Assembly: GCA_016197205.1 (NCBI GenBank)
Contig: JACPWG010000101.1
Span: forward strand, 1 to 64,000
Direction of reading: 5' to 3'
Origin: Planctomycetota bacterium
GTDB taxonomy: Bacteria; Planctomycetota; MHYJ01; WSZJ01; JACPWG01
Length of the DNA stretch: 64,000 nt
The notes below the pieces were generated by a model. That model had not been told where the DNA came from. It saw nothing but the letters and a program-made list of their open reading frames with translations, and did not search any database. The translations under genes and the position numbers were made by a program. This document shows, piece by piece, positions 52,463-61,025 of the stretch. Every line of letters begins with the position of its first letter. Within the stretch, counting starts at the first letter, position 1.

Positions 52463-53278
52463 CTAGCGGGTGAAAAAACGCAGTCGGTCCCGGAGCTTCT
52501 CCCGCTCCTTCTCGATCGTCGCGAGGTTGGAAGCCCCCTTCTCCGCGAGATCGTGGACCGACTTCGCAGCGGTCTGGACGTCCTCGCTCGCCGGGCCGAG
52601 CCGGCGGACCTGCTCGTCCAGGGTTTCGCTCGCCTGCCGGATCGAAGCGCAGGTCGTGACGAATTCCTCGTCCATGACTCTCCAGTGGTCGAGAGCCGCA
52701 TCGATCTGCTCGCGCGTCTCCCGCACCTGGGTGTTGAACTCGCGCAGGGCCCGCCGCGCCGGCTCGAGGCTCAGCGCGCGCCGCGGCTTGGCGTAGGCCT
52801 CGAGCACGTCCGCGGACTGGATCTGGAAGAGGAGGGCCAGGGAGAAAAAGCCCAGGTGGATCGAGAGCGTCCCGGTCCAGCGGGCGCAGCCGTCGAGCGG
52901 GCGCGGGAAGCGCTCCCGGAGGATGTAGGTCGTGGTGGCGATGGCGTAAAAAAAACTGGACAGGTAGCCCATCAGGAAGACCGGGGGCGGCGCCGTCTCG
53001 GCGGCGGAGTAGATCGAAGAGACGACCGGGATGCCGAAGAGGGCGACGTAGCTGACGCGGGCGATGCCACGCCCGACCCACCGGCCGATCTCTTCCCAGG
53101 TGGGGGAGCCGCCGGCGAGGCCGCCGAAACTCCAGACCGTGAGGAGGCCCGTCACGAGCACGAGCAGGGCGGACACGGCGAGGTCCTGCGTGTCCGCCAG
53201 GTCGAAGAAACGAAGGAACGCGAAAGCAAGCGCGGCGGCGCAGACGAACGGGACGGAGACGGAGAGCCATCGCCTCAT
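52463..53278 (-). CDS. membrane protein with C-terminal coiled coil, function unknown
   Basis: 271 residues. ATG 53278 has GAGGAG before it. Four or five membrane helices occupy residues 1-160 (LSVSVPFVCAAALAFAFLRF; DLAVSALLVLVTGLLTVWSF; VSYVALFGIPVVSSIYSAAE; LSIHLGFFSLALLFQIQSAD). The last 110 residues are a cytoplasmic helical rod (LREFNTQVRETREQIDAALD; LATIEKEREKLRDRLRFFT), reminiscent of methyl-accepting or t-SNARE-like coiled coils but without their signatures. Not recognised. Downstream of an unrelated AKR. Confidence 0.65.
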   Translation of the reverse strand: MRRWLSVSVPFVCAAALAFAFLRFFDLADTQDLAVSALLVLVTGLLTVWSFGGLAGGSPTWEEIGRWVGRGIARVSYVALFGIPVVSSIYSAAETAPPPVFLMGYLSSFFYAIATTTYILRERFPRPLDGCARWTGTLSIHLGFFSLALLFQIQSADVLEAYAKPRRALSLEPARRALREFNTQVRETREQIDAALDHWRVMDEEFVTTCASIRQASETLDEQVRRLGPASEDVQTAAKSVHDLAEKGASNLATIEKEREKLRDRLRFFTR

Positions 53279-53438
53279 GGACCGCACTCCTCAACAAAAG
53301 TCGACAGGACAAGCCGGCAGGCGGGTCCGCCGCCCATCCGCGCCTGCCTCCTCCCTCGCCCGCGGACGAGGGCCCGCGACACGGGCTTCGCCCCGGAGCG
53401 GGTCTTCGCCCCTCGTTCTTTCCGCGGCCCCCCGCCCC

Positions 53439-54386
53439 TCAATCGCCCAGCCTGGGCATCTCCGCCGCCAGCTTCTCGACCGCGGCGAGCAGGTCCGCCG
53501 GGAGCGGCTCGGCCTTGGCATTCTCCTCGAGCTGGGCGACCTTCGTCGCGCCCACGAGGACGCTCGTGACCTCCGGCCGGCGCAGGCACCAGCCGAGCGC
53601 AAGCCGGGCCGGAGACACGCCGGCGTCCTTGGCCAACGCGGCAAACCGCTTCACCGCCACGGTCGCCTCGGGGGTGAGGTAGCGTTTGATGAAGTAGTTC
53701 TGACGCGGGTCGGAGGCGCGCGAGCCGGGCTGTTTGCCGCTCAGGTATTTGCCGGAGAGCACGCCCTCCGCGAGCGGGCTCCAGACGATGACGCCGAGGC
53801 CCTCCGCGGCGCAAGTCGCGAGGACGTCCTTCTCGATCTCCCGCTTGAAGAGGTTGTAGGGAGGCTGGTTGACGACAGGCGGGTGGCGGGTCGCGAGCTT
53901 CACCGCCTCGCGGATCTGCGGGCTCGTCCAGCAGGAGACGCCCCAGTAGAGAATCTTGCCCGCGGAAACCAGGTCCTCCATCGCGCGAACGGTCTCGACG
54001 AGCGGCGTCTCCTCGTCGTACCGATGGCAATAGTAGAGGTCGAGGTAGTCGGTCTTCAGCCGCGCGAGCGAGGCCGCGCAGGACTCGTGGACGTGTTTCC
54101 GGGAGAGCCCCTGGTCGTTCGGTCCGTCCCCGGTCGGGAAATACACTTTCGAGGCGAGGACATAGTCCTTGCGCGGGACGCGGGCGAGGGCGACGGCGAG
54201 GGTCTCCTCGCACTTCCCGCTCGAGTACACGTCCGCGGTGTCGACGACGTTGATCCCCAGCTCGAAGGCCCTGCGGAGGAGCGTCTCGGTGGCGCGGGCA
54301 TCGACCGCGTTGCCGAAGGTGAGCCAGCCACCGACGGAAACGACGCTCACCTTGAGGCCGGTGCGTCCCAGGCGCTTGGTTTCCAT
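53439..54386 (-). CDS. aldo/keto reductase (potassium-channel beta-subunit type)
   Basis: About 315 residues from ATG 54386, downstream of GGAGG (a GTG four codons earlier overlaps that site). METKRLGRTGLKVSVVSVGG, NVVDTADVYSSGKCEETLAV (Asp, Tyr), YVLASKVYFPTG (Lys) and LDLYYCHRYDEETPLVETVR (His) give the AKR tetrad. The block VVNQPPYNLFKREIEKDVLA, GLGVIVWSPLAEGVLSGKYL and EVTSVLVGATKVAQLEENAK is characteristic of the Kv-beta/YghZ group. NADPH-dependent reduction of aldehydes is likely; substrate not shown. Confidence 0.92.
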   Translation of the reverse strand: METKRLGRTGLKVSVVSVGGWLTFGNAVDARATETLLRRAFELGINVVDTADVYSSGKCEETLAVALARVPRKDYVLASKVYFPTGDGPNDQGLSRKHVHESCAASLARLKTDYLDLYYCHRYDEETPLVETVRAMEDLVSAGKILYWGVSCWTSPQIREAVKLATRHPPVVNQPPYNLFKREIEKDVLATCAAEGLGVIVWSPLAEGVLSGKYLSGKQPGSRASDPRQNYFIKRYLTPEATVAVKRFAALAKDAGVSPARLALGWCLRRPEVTSVLVGATKVAQLEENAKAEPLPADLLAAVEKLAAEMPRLGD

Positions 54387-54447
54387 GAGGGGGCTCACCT
54401 CCGTGGCTGGGCGCCGCGCCGCGGCGTACGGGCACGGGCGTCGTCCG

Positions 54448-54494
54448 TGAAAAAAAGAGAAAGAGGAGGGTCCCCCTGGCGGAGGACCCTCCTC
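54448..54494 (-). terminator. rho-independent terminator of the VOC gene
   Basis: Minus-strand stem of 11 perfect pairs (gaggagggtcc 54463-54473 with ggaccctcctc 54484-54494) followed by a T-rich tract read as TTTCTCTTTTTTTTC (54462-54448), 35 bases after the stop codon. Confidence 0.9.
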
Positions 54495-54528
54495 TCGAGG
54501 GTCGTCGCTGTTTCGAAGCGAGCGGGAA

Positions 54529-55086
54529 CTACTTGCCGACGATGCTGATCAGGTTCCCCTCGGGGTCGGCGATGGACGCGCAGCGGGTGTTCTCGCACAC
54601 CTCGTGCGGCTCGGTCACGACCTTGACCTCGCGCTCCCGCAGGACGCTGAGGGTCTTGTCGACGTTCTCGACGCTGAAGCAGATCCCGGTCTCCTTGGCC
54701 TGGTGGCCATGGCACTCGCCGTCGCTGCCGTGGAGGGCCAGGGTCGTGCCTTCGGTGGCGAACTCGGCCCAGCCTTCGCCCGCGAACTTGGTCGAGAGGC
54801 CGAGGACGTTCTGGTACCAGTTGAGGGTCTCATTCCAGTGGTCGACGTAAATGATGACGTGACCGATCGCGCGCGGGAGGGCGGCGATGTCGGCCTTGAG
54901 GGCCGGGGCCTTGGCGGCCGACTTCGCGTTGAGCTTGGCGGCGGGCTTGGTTTCGGCCTTGATCGCCTTCTTCGGAGTCGCCACGGCCACGGGGGCCGTC
55001 GACTTCTTCGGGGTGGCCACGGCCACGGAGCTGGAGGACTTCGTCGGGGTCGCCACGGCCACGGCGTTCGAGGTCTTCTTCGCCAT
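54529..55086 (-). CDS. VOC/glyoxalase-family protein with Lys/Ala-rich N-terminal repeats
   Basis: 185 residues. After MAKKTSNA come three copies of VAVATPKKS-like units (residues about 9-40) and a Lys/Ala stretch (KAETKPAAKLNAKSAAKAPA), like the basic tails of histone-H1-type proteins. Residues about 72-185 are one VOC domain: AIGHVIIYVDHWNETLNWYQ, VLGLSTKFAGEGWAEFATEG, GICFSVENVDKTLSVLRERE, IADPEGNLISIVGK. His and Glu at the usual metal positions are visible. The reaction is unknown. It has a near-consensus promoter and a strong terminator, so it is an independent and possibly highly expressed gene. Confidence 0.88.
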   Translation of the reverse strand: MAKKTSNAVAVATPTKSSSSVAVATPKKSTAPVAVATPKKAIKAETKPAAKLNAKSAAKAPALKADIAALPRAIGHVIIYVDHWNETLNWYQNVLGLSTKFAGEGWAEFATEGTTLALHGSDGECHGHQAKETGICFSVENVDKTLSVLREREVKVVTEPHEVCENTRCASIADPEGNLISIVGK

Positions 55087-55183
55087 CGAGAAAGGCCCTT
55101 CACTAGGAACCAGGGGCGCCGACCCGGATCCATCCCGTTCGGGACCGTCCCGACCGGTCCGAGGTGCGGCGGAAAGGCCGAGG

Positions 55184-55211
55184 ATTATACGTTTCCAGGC
55201 GATCTTGTCAA
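55184..55211 (-). promoter_or_regulatory. near-consensus promoter of the VOC gene
   Basis: On the minus strand TTGACA (55211-55206), 16 bases, TATAAT (55189-55184). Both boxes are perfect; the strongest promoter in the window. Confidence 0.75.
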
Positions 55212-55238
55212 GCAGAATCGTGCACGGCATCGGTGTCG

Positions 55239-55267
55239 TTGACCGGGAGGGGGCCGGCGGGTATGAT
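55239..55267 (+). promoter_or_regulatory. predicted promoter of the P-loop kinase gene
   Basis: TTGACC (55239-55244), 17 bases, TATGAT (55262-55267), divergent from the VOC promoter; leader about 30 bases. Confidence 0.65.
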
Positions 55268-55304
55268 ACCCCGGTCACGATCGGCCGCAGGAGAGGAGGG
55301 TCGC

Positions 55305-55868
55305 ATGTCGGTGATCGCCATCGTCGGGCTCGCGGGGGCCGGGAAGTCGGAGCTCGCGGCGCACTTCGTGAGCGACGGCTACGGGCTCATCCACTTCGGC
55401 GACGCCACGCTCGAGGAGATGGGCCGCCGGGGCCTCGCCGTGAACGAGGCGAACGAGCGCGCGGTGCGCGAGGAGCTGCGGCGCGTGCACGGGATGGCCG
55501 CCTACGCGATCATCAACCTGCCCCGGATCGAGCGCTCGATGGCGGCCGGCCCGGTGGCGTGCGACGGCCTCTACTCGTGGGAGGAGTACCTCAGCCTGCG
55601 GGAGAAGTTCGGCGGCGCGTTCATCCTCCTCGCCATCTACGCCTCCCCCGCGACGCGCTATGCGCGCCTGGCCCGTCGGGCGGTCCGGGGCCTGACGCCG
55701 GAGCAGGCGCAGAGTCGGGACCGCGCGGAGATCGAGAAGCTCAACAAGGGCGGCCCGATCGCCTACGCCGACTACACGATCGTCAACGAGGGGACGCTCG
55801 AGGACCTGCGCCGCGAGTACGAGTGGTTCCGGGCGTGGGACGCCGAGCGGCGGGGGAAGAGCGGGTAG
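55305..55868 (+). CDS. P-loop nucleotide kinase-like protein
   Basis: 187 residues. The ATG at 55305 follows GGAGAGGAGG; MSVIAIVGLAGAGKSELAAH gives the Walker A loop GLAGAGKS. DATLEEMGRRGLAVNEANER resembles the substrate-binding region of adenylate/dephospho-CoA kinase-like ATPases, and YASPATRYARLARRAVRG then RDRAEIEKLNKGGPIAYADY with TIVNEGTLEDLRREYEWF matches the lid and C-terminal helix of AAA_18/CoaE-like archaeal-type kinases. Substrate unknown. Lone gene with its own promoter. Confidence 0.8.
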   Translation: MSVIAIVGLAGAGKSELAAHFVSDGYGLIHFGDATLEEMGRRGLAVNEANERAVREELRRVHGMAAYAIINLPRIERSMAAGPVACDGLYSWEEYLSLREKFGGAFILLAIYASPATRYARLARRAVRGLTPEQAQSRDRAEIEKLNKGGPIAYADYTIVNEGTLEDLRREYEWFRAWDAERRGKSG

Positions 55869-56301
55869 GGAAGGGGGGCCGGGCGGCCGGCTGTCGATGA
55901 TGCTATTCCTCTGGAGGACTTGCGCGAATGCGCAAATCCTACGGGAACCATGATCAATGACCAATTGCCAAGGACCAATCAATGCCCAAATGCCCAATGA
56001 CCAACTCAGGCACGCGCCCGAAACCGAAAGGGAACCACAGATTTCACAGATTAACGGCGATTTCACAGATTCGGAATCTGTGAAATCCCGAAAAATCCGT
56101 GAAATCTGTGGTTTCGAAAATCCGGCCTCGCGAATATCTCGAAGAGTGGTGATTGGACCTTGGTCATTCGTCAGCGGGCTTTGGTTGCGGCCACCGGCCT
56201 CGGTAGGGTGCTTCGCCCCTCACCCCAACCCTCTCCCGCTTCGCGGGGGAGGCGGACGGGGCGTGGGCGTGCACGGAGACGCGCTTCGGAGGACGAGTGA
56301 A
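55869..56301. other. repeat-rich intergenic region
   Basis: Contains caatgacca words (55955-56005) that are partly mirrored by ttggtcatt (56161-56170), a double hairpin at 56033-56113, and a ctcaccccaaccctctcccgcttcgcggggg-like segment (56220-56250), all of types widespread in planctomycete intergenic DNA. An open frame runs through it into the next gene but is unlikely to be translated, since the gene has a good start at 56302. Confidence 0.6.
56033..56113. repeat. nested palindrome built on tttcacagatt
   Basis: Outer arms aaccacagatttcac (56033-56047) and gtgaaatctgtggtt (56099-56113) are a perfect 15-bp inverted repeat. Inside, gatttcacagatt (56059-56071) and aatctgtgaaatc (56075-56087) form a perfect 13-bp stem with a 3-base loop. 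Confidence 0.85.
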
Positions 56302-57531
56302 ATGGCGGGCGAGCGCGGCACGCAGAAGCACGACGCCGCCCCGGAGCGGCCGGAGGCGACGCACGTGGTGAGCACCGCCGGGGACCGCGGGGCCGAGCCG
56401 TTCGAGTCGGCCGGCGAAGAGGCCATCCCGCTTGAAATCCTCAGCCGGAGAGTCTGCGACTTCGACCTTCAAATCGAAGGGCGGCCGCTGGGCGCCATCG
56501 TGGAGCGCTTCCGGCGGGAGCTGGCCGACCGGGGACTGACGCGACTGCATCCCCGCTTCTACCTGTCCGACGAATGGGGAGTCCCGGAGGACACGGTCGC
56601 GATCGGCATCCCTTTCTACCTCGCCGACAAGCGACTGCTCAAGGTCCAGAAGGTCAAGGGGGGGATGGTCGAAGGCGTCGGCGAGGAGGACATCCTGCGC
56701 TATCTGCGCCACGAGATGGGGCACGTGGTGAATTACGCGTACCGGCTCTACGCGACGCAGGAGTGGACGCTCCGCTTCGGACCGATGGCGCGCCCCTACA
56801 CGCAGGAATATCGCTCCGTGCCGTTCAGCCCGGAGTTCGTGCGTCACTTGCCGGGGGCCTACGCGCAGAAGCATCCGGACGAGGACTGGGCGGAAACGTT
56901 CGCGGTCTGGCTTACGCCGGGCTCCAACTGGCGCGAGCTGCACGTGGACGCGCCGGGGGCGCTGGCGAAGCTGGAGTACTGCGAACGGACGATGGCGTCG
57001 GTGCGGGAGCGCGACCCGGACGTGACGAGCACGGACCTTGACGTGGACGCGCGGGAGATCCGGCGCACGCTGCAGGAATACTACGACGACGTGCAGGTCG
57101 GCGAGACGACGATCCCGCGGTCGCTCGACGGGGACCTGAGAGGGATTTTCGCGGCACGCCCGGAGGAAGCGTTCGCCGGCGCGACGGGTGGCGCCGCCGA
57201 GGACGCCACCGCGGGAGCTGCAACCACGACGACCGCGACGGGACCGGGAACGACGCCGACGGAGGGCGGGGCCGCGCATCTTCCGCGCGCGGGCTCGGCG
57301 GCGGCCCTGTTACGCCGCCAGCGGGACCCCCTCGCGACGACCGTCTACCGCTGGACCGGGGTGGATTCGGACCTCCTGCGTCAGCTCGTCGCCCACCTCC
57401 AGAAGCGTGCACAGGAGCTGAAGCTGACCTACCCGCTGGGACAGCGGGACGCGGTCCTCGGGGAGCTGACGGCCTTCGTGACCACGCTCGCGATGAACTA
57501 CGTCTACAAAGGGAACTTTTTCGCCCGATGA
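56302..57531 (+). CDS. putative zinc-binding metallopeptidase (Peptidase_Mx type)
   Basis: 409 residues. ATG 56302 has GGAGGACG before it. RYLRHEMGHVVNYAYRLYAT carries HExxH (about residue 136), and HPDEDWAETFAVWLTPGSNW carries the third ligand; this pair of motifs is that of the putative zinc metallopeptidase group PF15887. The middle is Thr/Ala-rich (residues about 295-325), and the C-terminal part LLRQLVAHLQKRAQELKLTY to NYVYKGNFFAR is helical. No signal peptide, so cytoplasmic. Overlaps the exonuclease gene by 4 bases (ATGA), implying coupled expression. Substrate unknown. Confidence 0.85.
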   Translation: MAGERGTQKHDAAPERPEATHVVSTAGDRGAEPFESAGEEAIPLEILSRRVCDFDLQIEGRPLGAIVERFRRELADRGLTRLHPRFYLSDEWGVPEDTVAIGIPFYLADKRLLKVQKVKGGMVEGVGEEDILRYLRHEMGHVVNYAYRLYATQEWTLRFGPMARPYTQEYRSVPFSPEFVRHLPGAYAQKHPDEDWAETFAVWLTPGSNWRELHVDAPGALAKLEYCERTMASVRERDPDVTSTDLDVDAREIRRTLQEYYDDVQVGETTIPRSLDGDLRGIFAARPEEAFAGATGGAAEDATAGAATTTTATGPGTTPTEGGAAHLPRAGSAAALLRRQRDPLATTVYRWTGVDSDLLRQLVAHLQKRAQELKLTYPLGQRDAVLGELTAFVTTLAMNYVYKGNFFAR

Positions 57532-58124
57532 GCACCCCGCGCGCACACGACGGCCCGGCCGCGGAGATCTTCGTGGCCATCGACTTCGAGACCGCGGACT
57601 ACGGCCGGGACAGCGCCTGCGCCGTGGGGCTCGTGCGGGTCGAGCGCGGGGAGATCGTGCGGAAGGAGGCCCGCCTCATCCGCCCGCCGCGCACGGCCTT
57701 TGAGTTCACGCACATCCACGGCATCCGCTGGCGGGACGTGGCGCTCCAGCCGTCCTTCAAGGAGGTCTGGCCGGAGCTGGCGCCGATGCTGGAGGGGGCC
57801 GCTTGTCTCGCGGCGCACAACGCGTCCTTCGATCGCGGCGTGCTGCTGGCGTGCTGCGAGCGGGCGGGGCTTGCGCCGCCGCCGCTTCCCTTCGAGTGCA
57901 CGGTGCGCGCGGCCCGTCGGGTGCTCGGCTGCCGGCCGGCGACGCTGGACGCAGTGTGCCGGCGACTCGGGATCCCCCTGCGACATCACGACGCGCTCTC
58001 CGATGCGGAAGGGTGCGCGCGGATCCTGATCGAGGCGCGTCGCGTCGCGGCGGCGGTGGGCCCGGAAGGGCCGGCGAAGCCGCCGAAAACAAAAACGAGG
58101 AGGCGGGCGGAGGGGCCCGCTTGA
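57528..58124 (+). CDS. DnaQ-like 3'-5' exonuclease (DEDDh)
   Basis: 198 residues. All four motifs of the DEDDh fold are present: FVAIDFETADYGRDSACAVG (Asp, Glu), FTHIHGIRWRDV, CLAAHNASFDRGVLLACCER (Asp) and RHHDALSDAEGCARILIEA (His, Asp). Similar to stand-alone exonuclease domains near pol III epsilon. The C-terminus is a short basic tail (PPKTKTRRRAEG). It probably trims DNA or RNA 3' ends; substrate not determined. Starts inside the stop of the metallopeptidase gene. Confidence 0.92.
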   Translation: MSTPRAHDGPAAEIFVAIDFETADYGRDSACAVGLVRVERGEIVRKEARLIRPPRTAFEFTHIHGIRWRDVALQPSFKEVWPELAPMLEGAACLAAHNASFDRGVLLACCERAGLAPPPLPFECTVRAARRVLGCRPATLDAVCRRLGIPLRHHDALSDAEGCARILIEARRVAAAVGPEGPAKPPKTKTRRRAEGPA

Positions 58125-58412
58125 ACTCGCGCCCTGCCGGGAACGCCTCGCACGCATATTCTTGAGCAACACTGGGATAGGTCGAGCCGGCACAGCTCCG
58201 TGCTTCTCGTAACGGGATGGCCGATTTCGTAACGCCGGCGTAACGGCCCCCCTCTTCCCTCGCCCGCATCACTTCGCAACCATATAACTCCACACGCCTT
58301 GCATCCATGGCGCATCTTTGTCTCCGGCCCAGGATTTGCGCGCGTCCCCCGAGTCACCGGTCGGATTCGGACGGTCAGCACGTTCCAGTTCTGTTCCTTG
58401 CGAGGTTGCAGA
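58125..58412. other. intergenic, nothing certain
   Basis: Contains the spaced words cgtaacggg, cgtaacgcc and cgtaacggc (about 58208-58250) but no clear promoter, gene or hairpin. It is 288 bases long. Confidence 0.35.
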
Positions 58413-59285
58413 ATGAAGCGATTCGGGTTCGGGTGTCTGTTGGCGACGGCCTTTCTTCTCGGAGTCGCCCAGGGATCGGCGGAGGCCGCGTTCGGGCTGA
58501 AGGCACAGGTGACCGGGGTGGACGCGCTCACGCAGCCGGGCGTCGCCGCACCCGTCCAGGTCCGCGTCGCGCTCACCACCATCCCCTTCTTCCAGCCTCA
58601 CCTCCACGGCACCACGGTGAAGCTCTACAAAGGAAGCGAGTATCTCGGCAGCGCCACGACCGGCGACGAGGGCATCGCCAACTTTTCCTACGTGCCGACG
58701 ACGACCGGCTACACGATCCTGACCGCCAAGCTCTCCTCGAGCTGGCTCAGTTCCAATGCTGCACGCATCGTCGTCGGCAGCTTCCCCGCGTCGACCAAGT
58801 TCCTCGTCACCGACATCGACCACACCATCGCCAAGACGAACGACCTCTCCTTCCTCTTCTCGTCCAATCCCGCCGACACGGCGACCATGCCCTTCTCCCA
58901 GGACGCGCTCGCCTACGCGGCAGCCCATGGCTGGAAGGTCATCTACCTGACGGCGCGCGACCATCGCTCCACGGTGAAGACCAAGGACTGGCTGTTGCTC
59001 AAACACTACCCGGTCGGCTGCTCGTTCTTCATGGACCAGAACCTGACGAACCTCCTCAGCCAGGGCGCGTACAAGAAGGCCAAGATCGCCGAGCTGAAGC
59101 ACTTCTTCCCGCTCATCTCCGTGGGCGTCGGGAACATGCCCGGGGACGCGGACGCCTATCTGTCGAACGGGATGACGGCGCTCATCCTGCCGAAGCGCGA
59201 CCCGTTCGGCGACCCGACCAGCCCGATGCCCTCGGGCACGCACCTGATCGCCAACTGGCTCTTCGTGGAGCCCTACACGCCGTAG
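58413..59285 (+). CDS. secreted HAD-superfamily (LNS2/lipin-like) phosphatase domain protein
   Basis: 290 residues. The ATG at 58413 gives KRFGFGCLLATAFLLGVAQG SAEA, a clear signal peptide. Residues about 25-120 form an Ig-like beta domain (VQVRVALTTIPFFQPHLHGT; SATTGDEGIANFSYVPTTTG). The HAD domain follows: FLVTDIDHTIAKTN (DxDxT), WKVIYLTARDHRSTVKTKDW and a late VGVGNMPGDADAYLSNGM with the Asp pair. This plan matches LNS2/DUF2183-type phosphatases, which act on phosphatidate or related lipids in known cases. The actual substrate is unknown. Followed by a strong terminator. Confidence 0.82.
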   Translation: MKRFGFGCLLATAFLLGVAQGSAEAAFGLKAQVTGVDALTQPGVAAPVQVRVALTTIPFFQPHLHGTTVKLYKGSEYLGSATTGDEGIANFSYVPTTTGYTILTAKLSSSWLSSNAARIVVGSFPASTKFLVTDIDHTIAKTNDLSFLFSSNPADTATMPFSQDALAYAAAHGWKVIYLTARDHRSTVKTKDWLLLKHYPVGCSFFMDQNLTNLLSQGAYKKAKIAELKHFFPLISVGVGNMPGDADAYLSNGMTALILPKRDPFGDPTSPMPSGTHLIANWLFVEPYTP

Positions 59286-59322
59286 GCCGGCGGTGGGGCT
59301 CGACCTCAGCTCCGGCACTCCC

Positions 59323-59361
59323 ACGGGGGGCGGTCGCAGGACTGCCCCCCGTTTCGTTTTT
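59323..59361 (+). terminator. rho-independent terminator after the HAD phosphatase
   Basis: acggggggcggtc (59323-59335), loop gcag, gactgccccccgt (59340-59352): 13 pairs with one G-T wobble, then tttcgtttttc. It lies 38 bases after the stop codon. Confidence 0.9.
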
Positions 59362-59452
59362 CAGGTTCAGCTTGCATGTCCGCCCGCGCCCCGGTATCCT
59401 CCCGGAGAGCATGGGCCGTCGTTCCGCATCCGCCGCCGACGAAGGAGTTACC

Positions 59453-61012
59453 TTGTCCAAGTACTACATCACGACCGCCATCGACTACGTCAACAGCGTT
59501 CCGCACGTCGGGACCTCCTACGAAAAGATCCTCGCCGACGCAATGGCCCGGTGGAGACGACTCCGCGGCGACGACGTGTTCTTCCTCATGGGAAACGACG
59601 AGCACAGCCAGAACGTCGCCGACAAGGCCGCGGAGCTGAAGCTCGAGCCGCTCGCCTACTGCGACGGCATGGAGGAGAAGTTCCGCGCCGCCTGGGCGAA
59701 GCTGGACATCCGGTACGATGCGTTCATCCGCACGACCCTCCCCGCGCACGCGCGTGCCTGCCAGGAGATCTTCCGTCGCATCCGCGCGAAGGGGGACATT
59801 TTCAAGGCGCTGTACAAGGGGCTCTACTGCGTCGGGTGCGAGGCGCGGAAGACGGAGTCGGACCTGGTCGGCGGGAAATGCCCGAACCATCCGGGCACCA
59901 CGCTTCAGCGTCTCGAAGAGGAGAACTACTTCTTCCGCCTCTCGAAGTACGCCGCGCCCGTGCGCGCGCTCCTCGCGCGTCCGGGCTTCATCGAGCCCGC
60001 CTTTCGCGCGAACGAGATGCTGTCGGTGGTGGACCAGGGGCTCGAGGACATCTCGATCTCGCGGCGCACGACGCGCTGGGGCGTGCCGATCCCGGACGAT
60101 CCGGAGCAGGTGATGTACGTGTGGTTCGACGCCCTCATCAACTACGCGACCGGCGCGGGCTTCCCGGACGAGCCCGAGCGCTTCGGCAAGGTGTGGCCCG
60201 CGAACTGCCACGTGATCGGCAAGGACATCACGCGCTTCCACACGGTGATCTGGCCCGCGATGCTGCTCGCGGCGGACATCGAGCCGCCCGCGCACGTCGC
60301 GGTGCACGGGTTCGTGTACGTGAAGAAGGGGGACGAGCGCTTCAAGATGTCGAAGACCGCGGGGACGGCCGTGGACCCGATCGACGTCGCGGACCGGTAC
60401 GGCGGGGACGCGCTTCGCTACTTCCTGCTGCGCGAGCTTGCGTTCGGCCAGGACGGCGATTTCACCTGGGACAAGTTCGGCGTGCGCTTCAACAGCGACC
60501 TGGCGAACGACCTCGGCAACCTGCTGAACCGGATTGTGAGCATGCTGGAGCGCTACCGCGGCGGCTCGTATGCGGGGCCGCACGAGGCGCTGCCGCAGGA
60601 CGCGGGGCTGCGCGAGCGCGTACGGACCGCCGTGGACGCGGCGTCCGCGGCCTTCGACCGCTTCCACTTCCACGCGGGCCTGGCGGACGTGTGGGAGGCC
60701 GTGCGGCAGACCAACGCCTACGTCGAGGCGACGGCCCCATGGACGCTGAACAAGACGGGACGGACGGCGGCGGTGGCGAACTCGCTCAAGACCGCGGCGG
60801 AGTCGCTGCGGAGCCTGGCGGTGCTGCTCTCGCCGGCGGTGCCGGGGACCGCGCGCAAGATCCTCGAACAGCTCGGCCTCGACCCGGTCGCGTCGCTCTC
60901 GCTCGAAGCAGCGCGGGCCGCGGAGCGGATCCCGGCGGAGGCGCGCGTCCAGAAGGGCCCGCCGCTCTTCCCGCGGATCGAGGCGGCCGAGATCGAAAAA
61001 AAAGGCGTGTAG
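59453..61012 (+). CDS. metG: methionyl-tRNA synthetase
   Basis: 519 residues. The TTG at 59453 was chosen: AAGGAG lies 6 bases before it and the protein then begins SKYYITTAIDYVNSVPHVGT as the family does; an in-frame ATG at 59411 would add 14 residues. The HIGH motif reads HVGT. A zinc knob (CVGCEARKTESDL...KCPNHPG) and a KMSKT loop (DERFKMSKTAGTAVDP) are present, then the helical anticodon domain (TAPWTLNKTGRTAAVANSLK). There is no C-terminal dimerisation domain, as in the short MetG class. It charges tRNA-Met with methionine. Confidence 0.95.
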   Translation: MSKYYITTAIDYVNSVPHVGTSYEKILADAMARWRRLRGDDVFFLMGNDEHSQNVADKAAELKLEPLAYCDGMEEKFRAAWAKLDIRYDAFIRTTLPAHARACQEIFRRIRAKGDIFKALYKGLYCVGCEARKTESDLVGGKCPNHPGTTLQRLEEENYFFRLSKYAAPVRALLARPGFIEPAFRANEMLSVVDQGLEDISISRRTTRWGVPIPDDPEQVMYVWFDALINYATGAGFPDEPERFGKVWPANCHVIGKDITRFHTVIWPAMLLAADIEPPAHVAVHGFVYVKKGDERFKMSKTAGTAVDPIDVADRYGGDALRYFLLRELAFGQDGDFTWDKFGVRFNSDLANDLGNLLNRIVSMLERYRGGSYAGPHEALPQDAGLRERVRTAVDAASAAFDRFHFHAGLADVWEAVRQTNAYVEATAPWTLNKTGRTAAVANSLKTAAESLRSLAVLLSPAVPGTARKILEQLGLDPVASLSLEAARAAERIPAEARVQKGPPLFPRIEAAEIEKKGV

Positions 61013-61025
61013 CGGTCGGGTAGCG

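Noticed and set aside
55957..56301. N-terminal extension of the Peptidase_Mx gene
   Set aside because: The extension is encoded by intergenic repeats (caatgacca, tttcacagatt, ctctcccgc types) and the ATG at 56302 has a good GGAGG site.
58307..59410. Long frame upstream of and in phase with metG
   Set aside because: It is antiphase to the signal-peptide HAD gene and is Arg/Pro-rich; a terminator and a better TTG start with AAGGAG separate it from metG.
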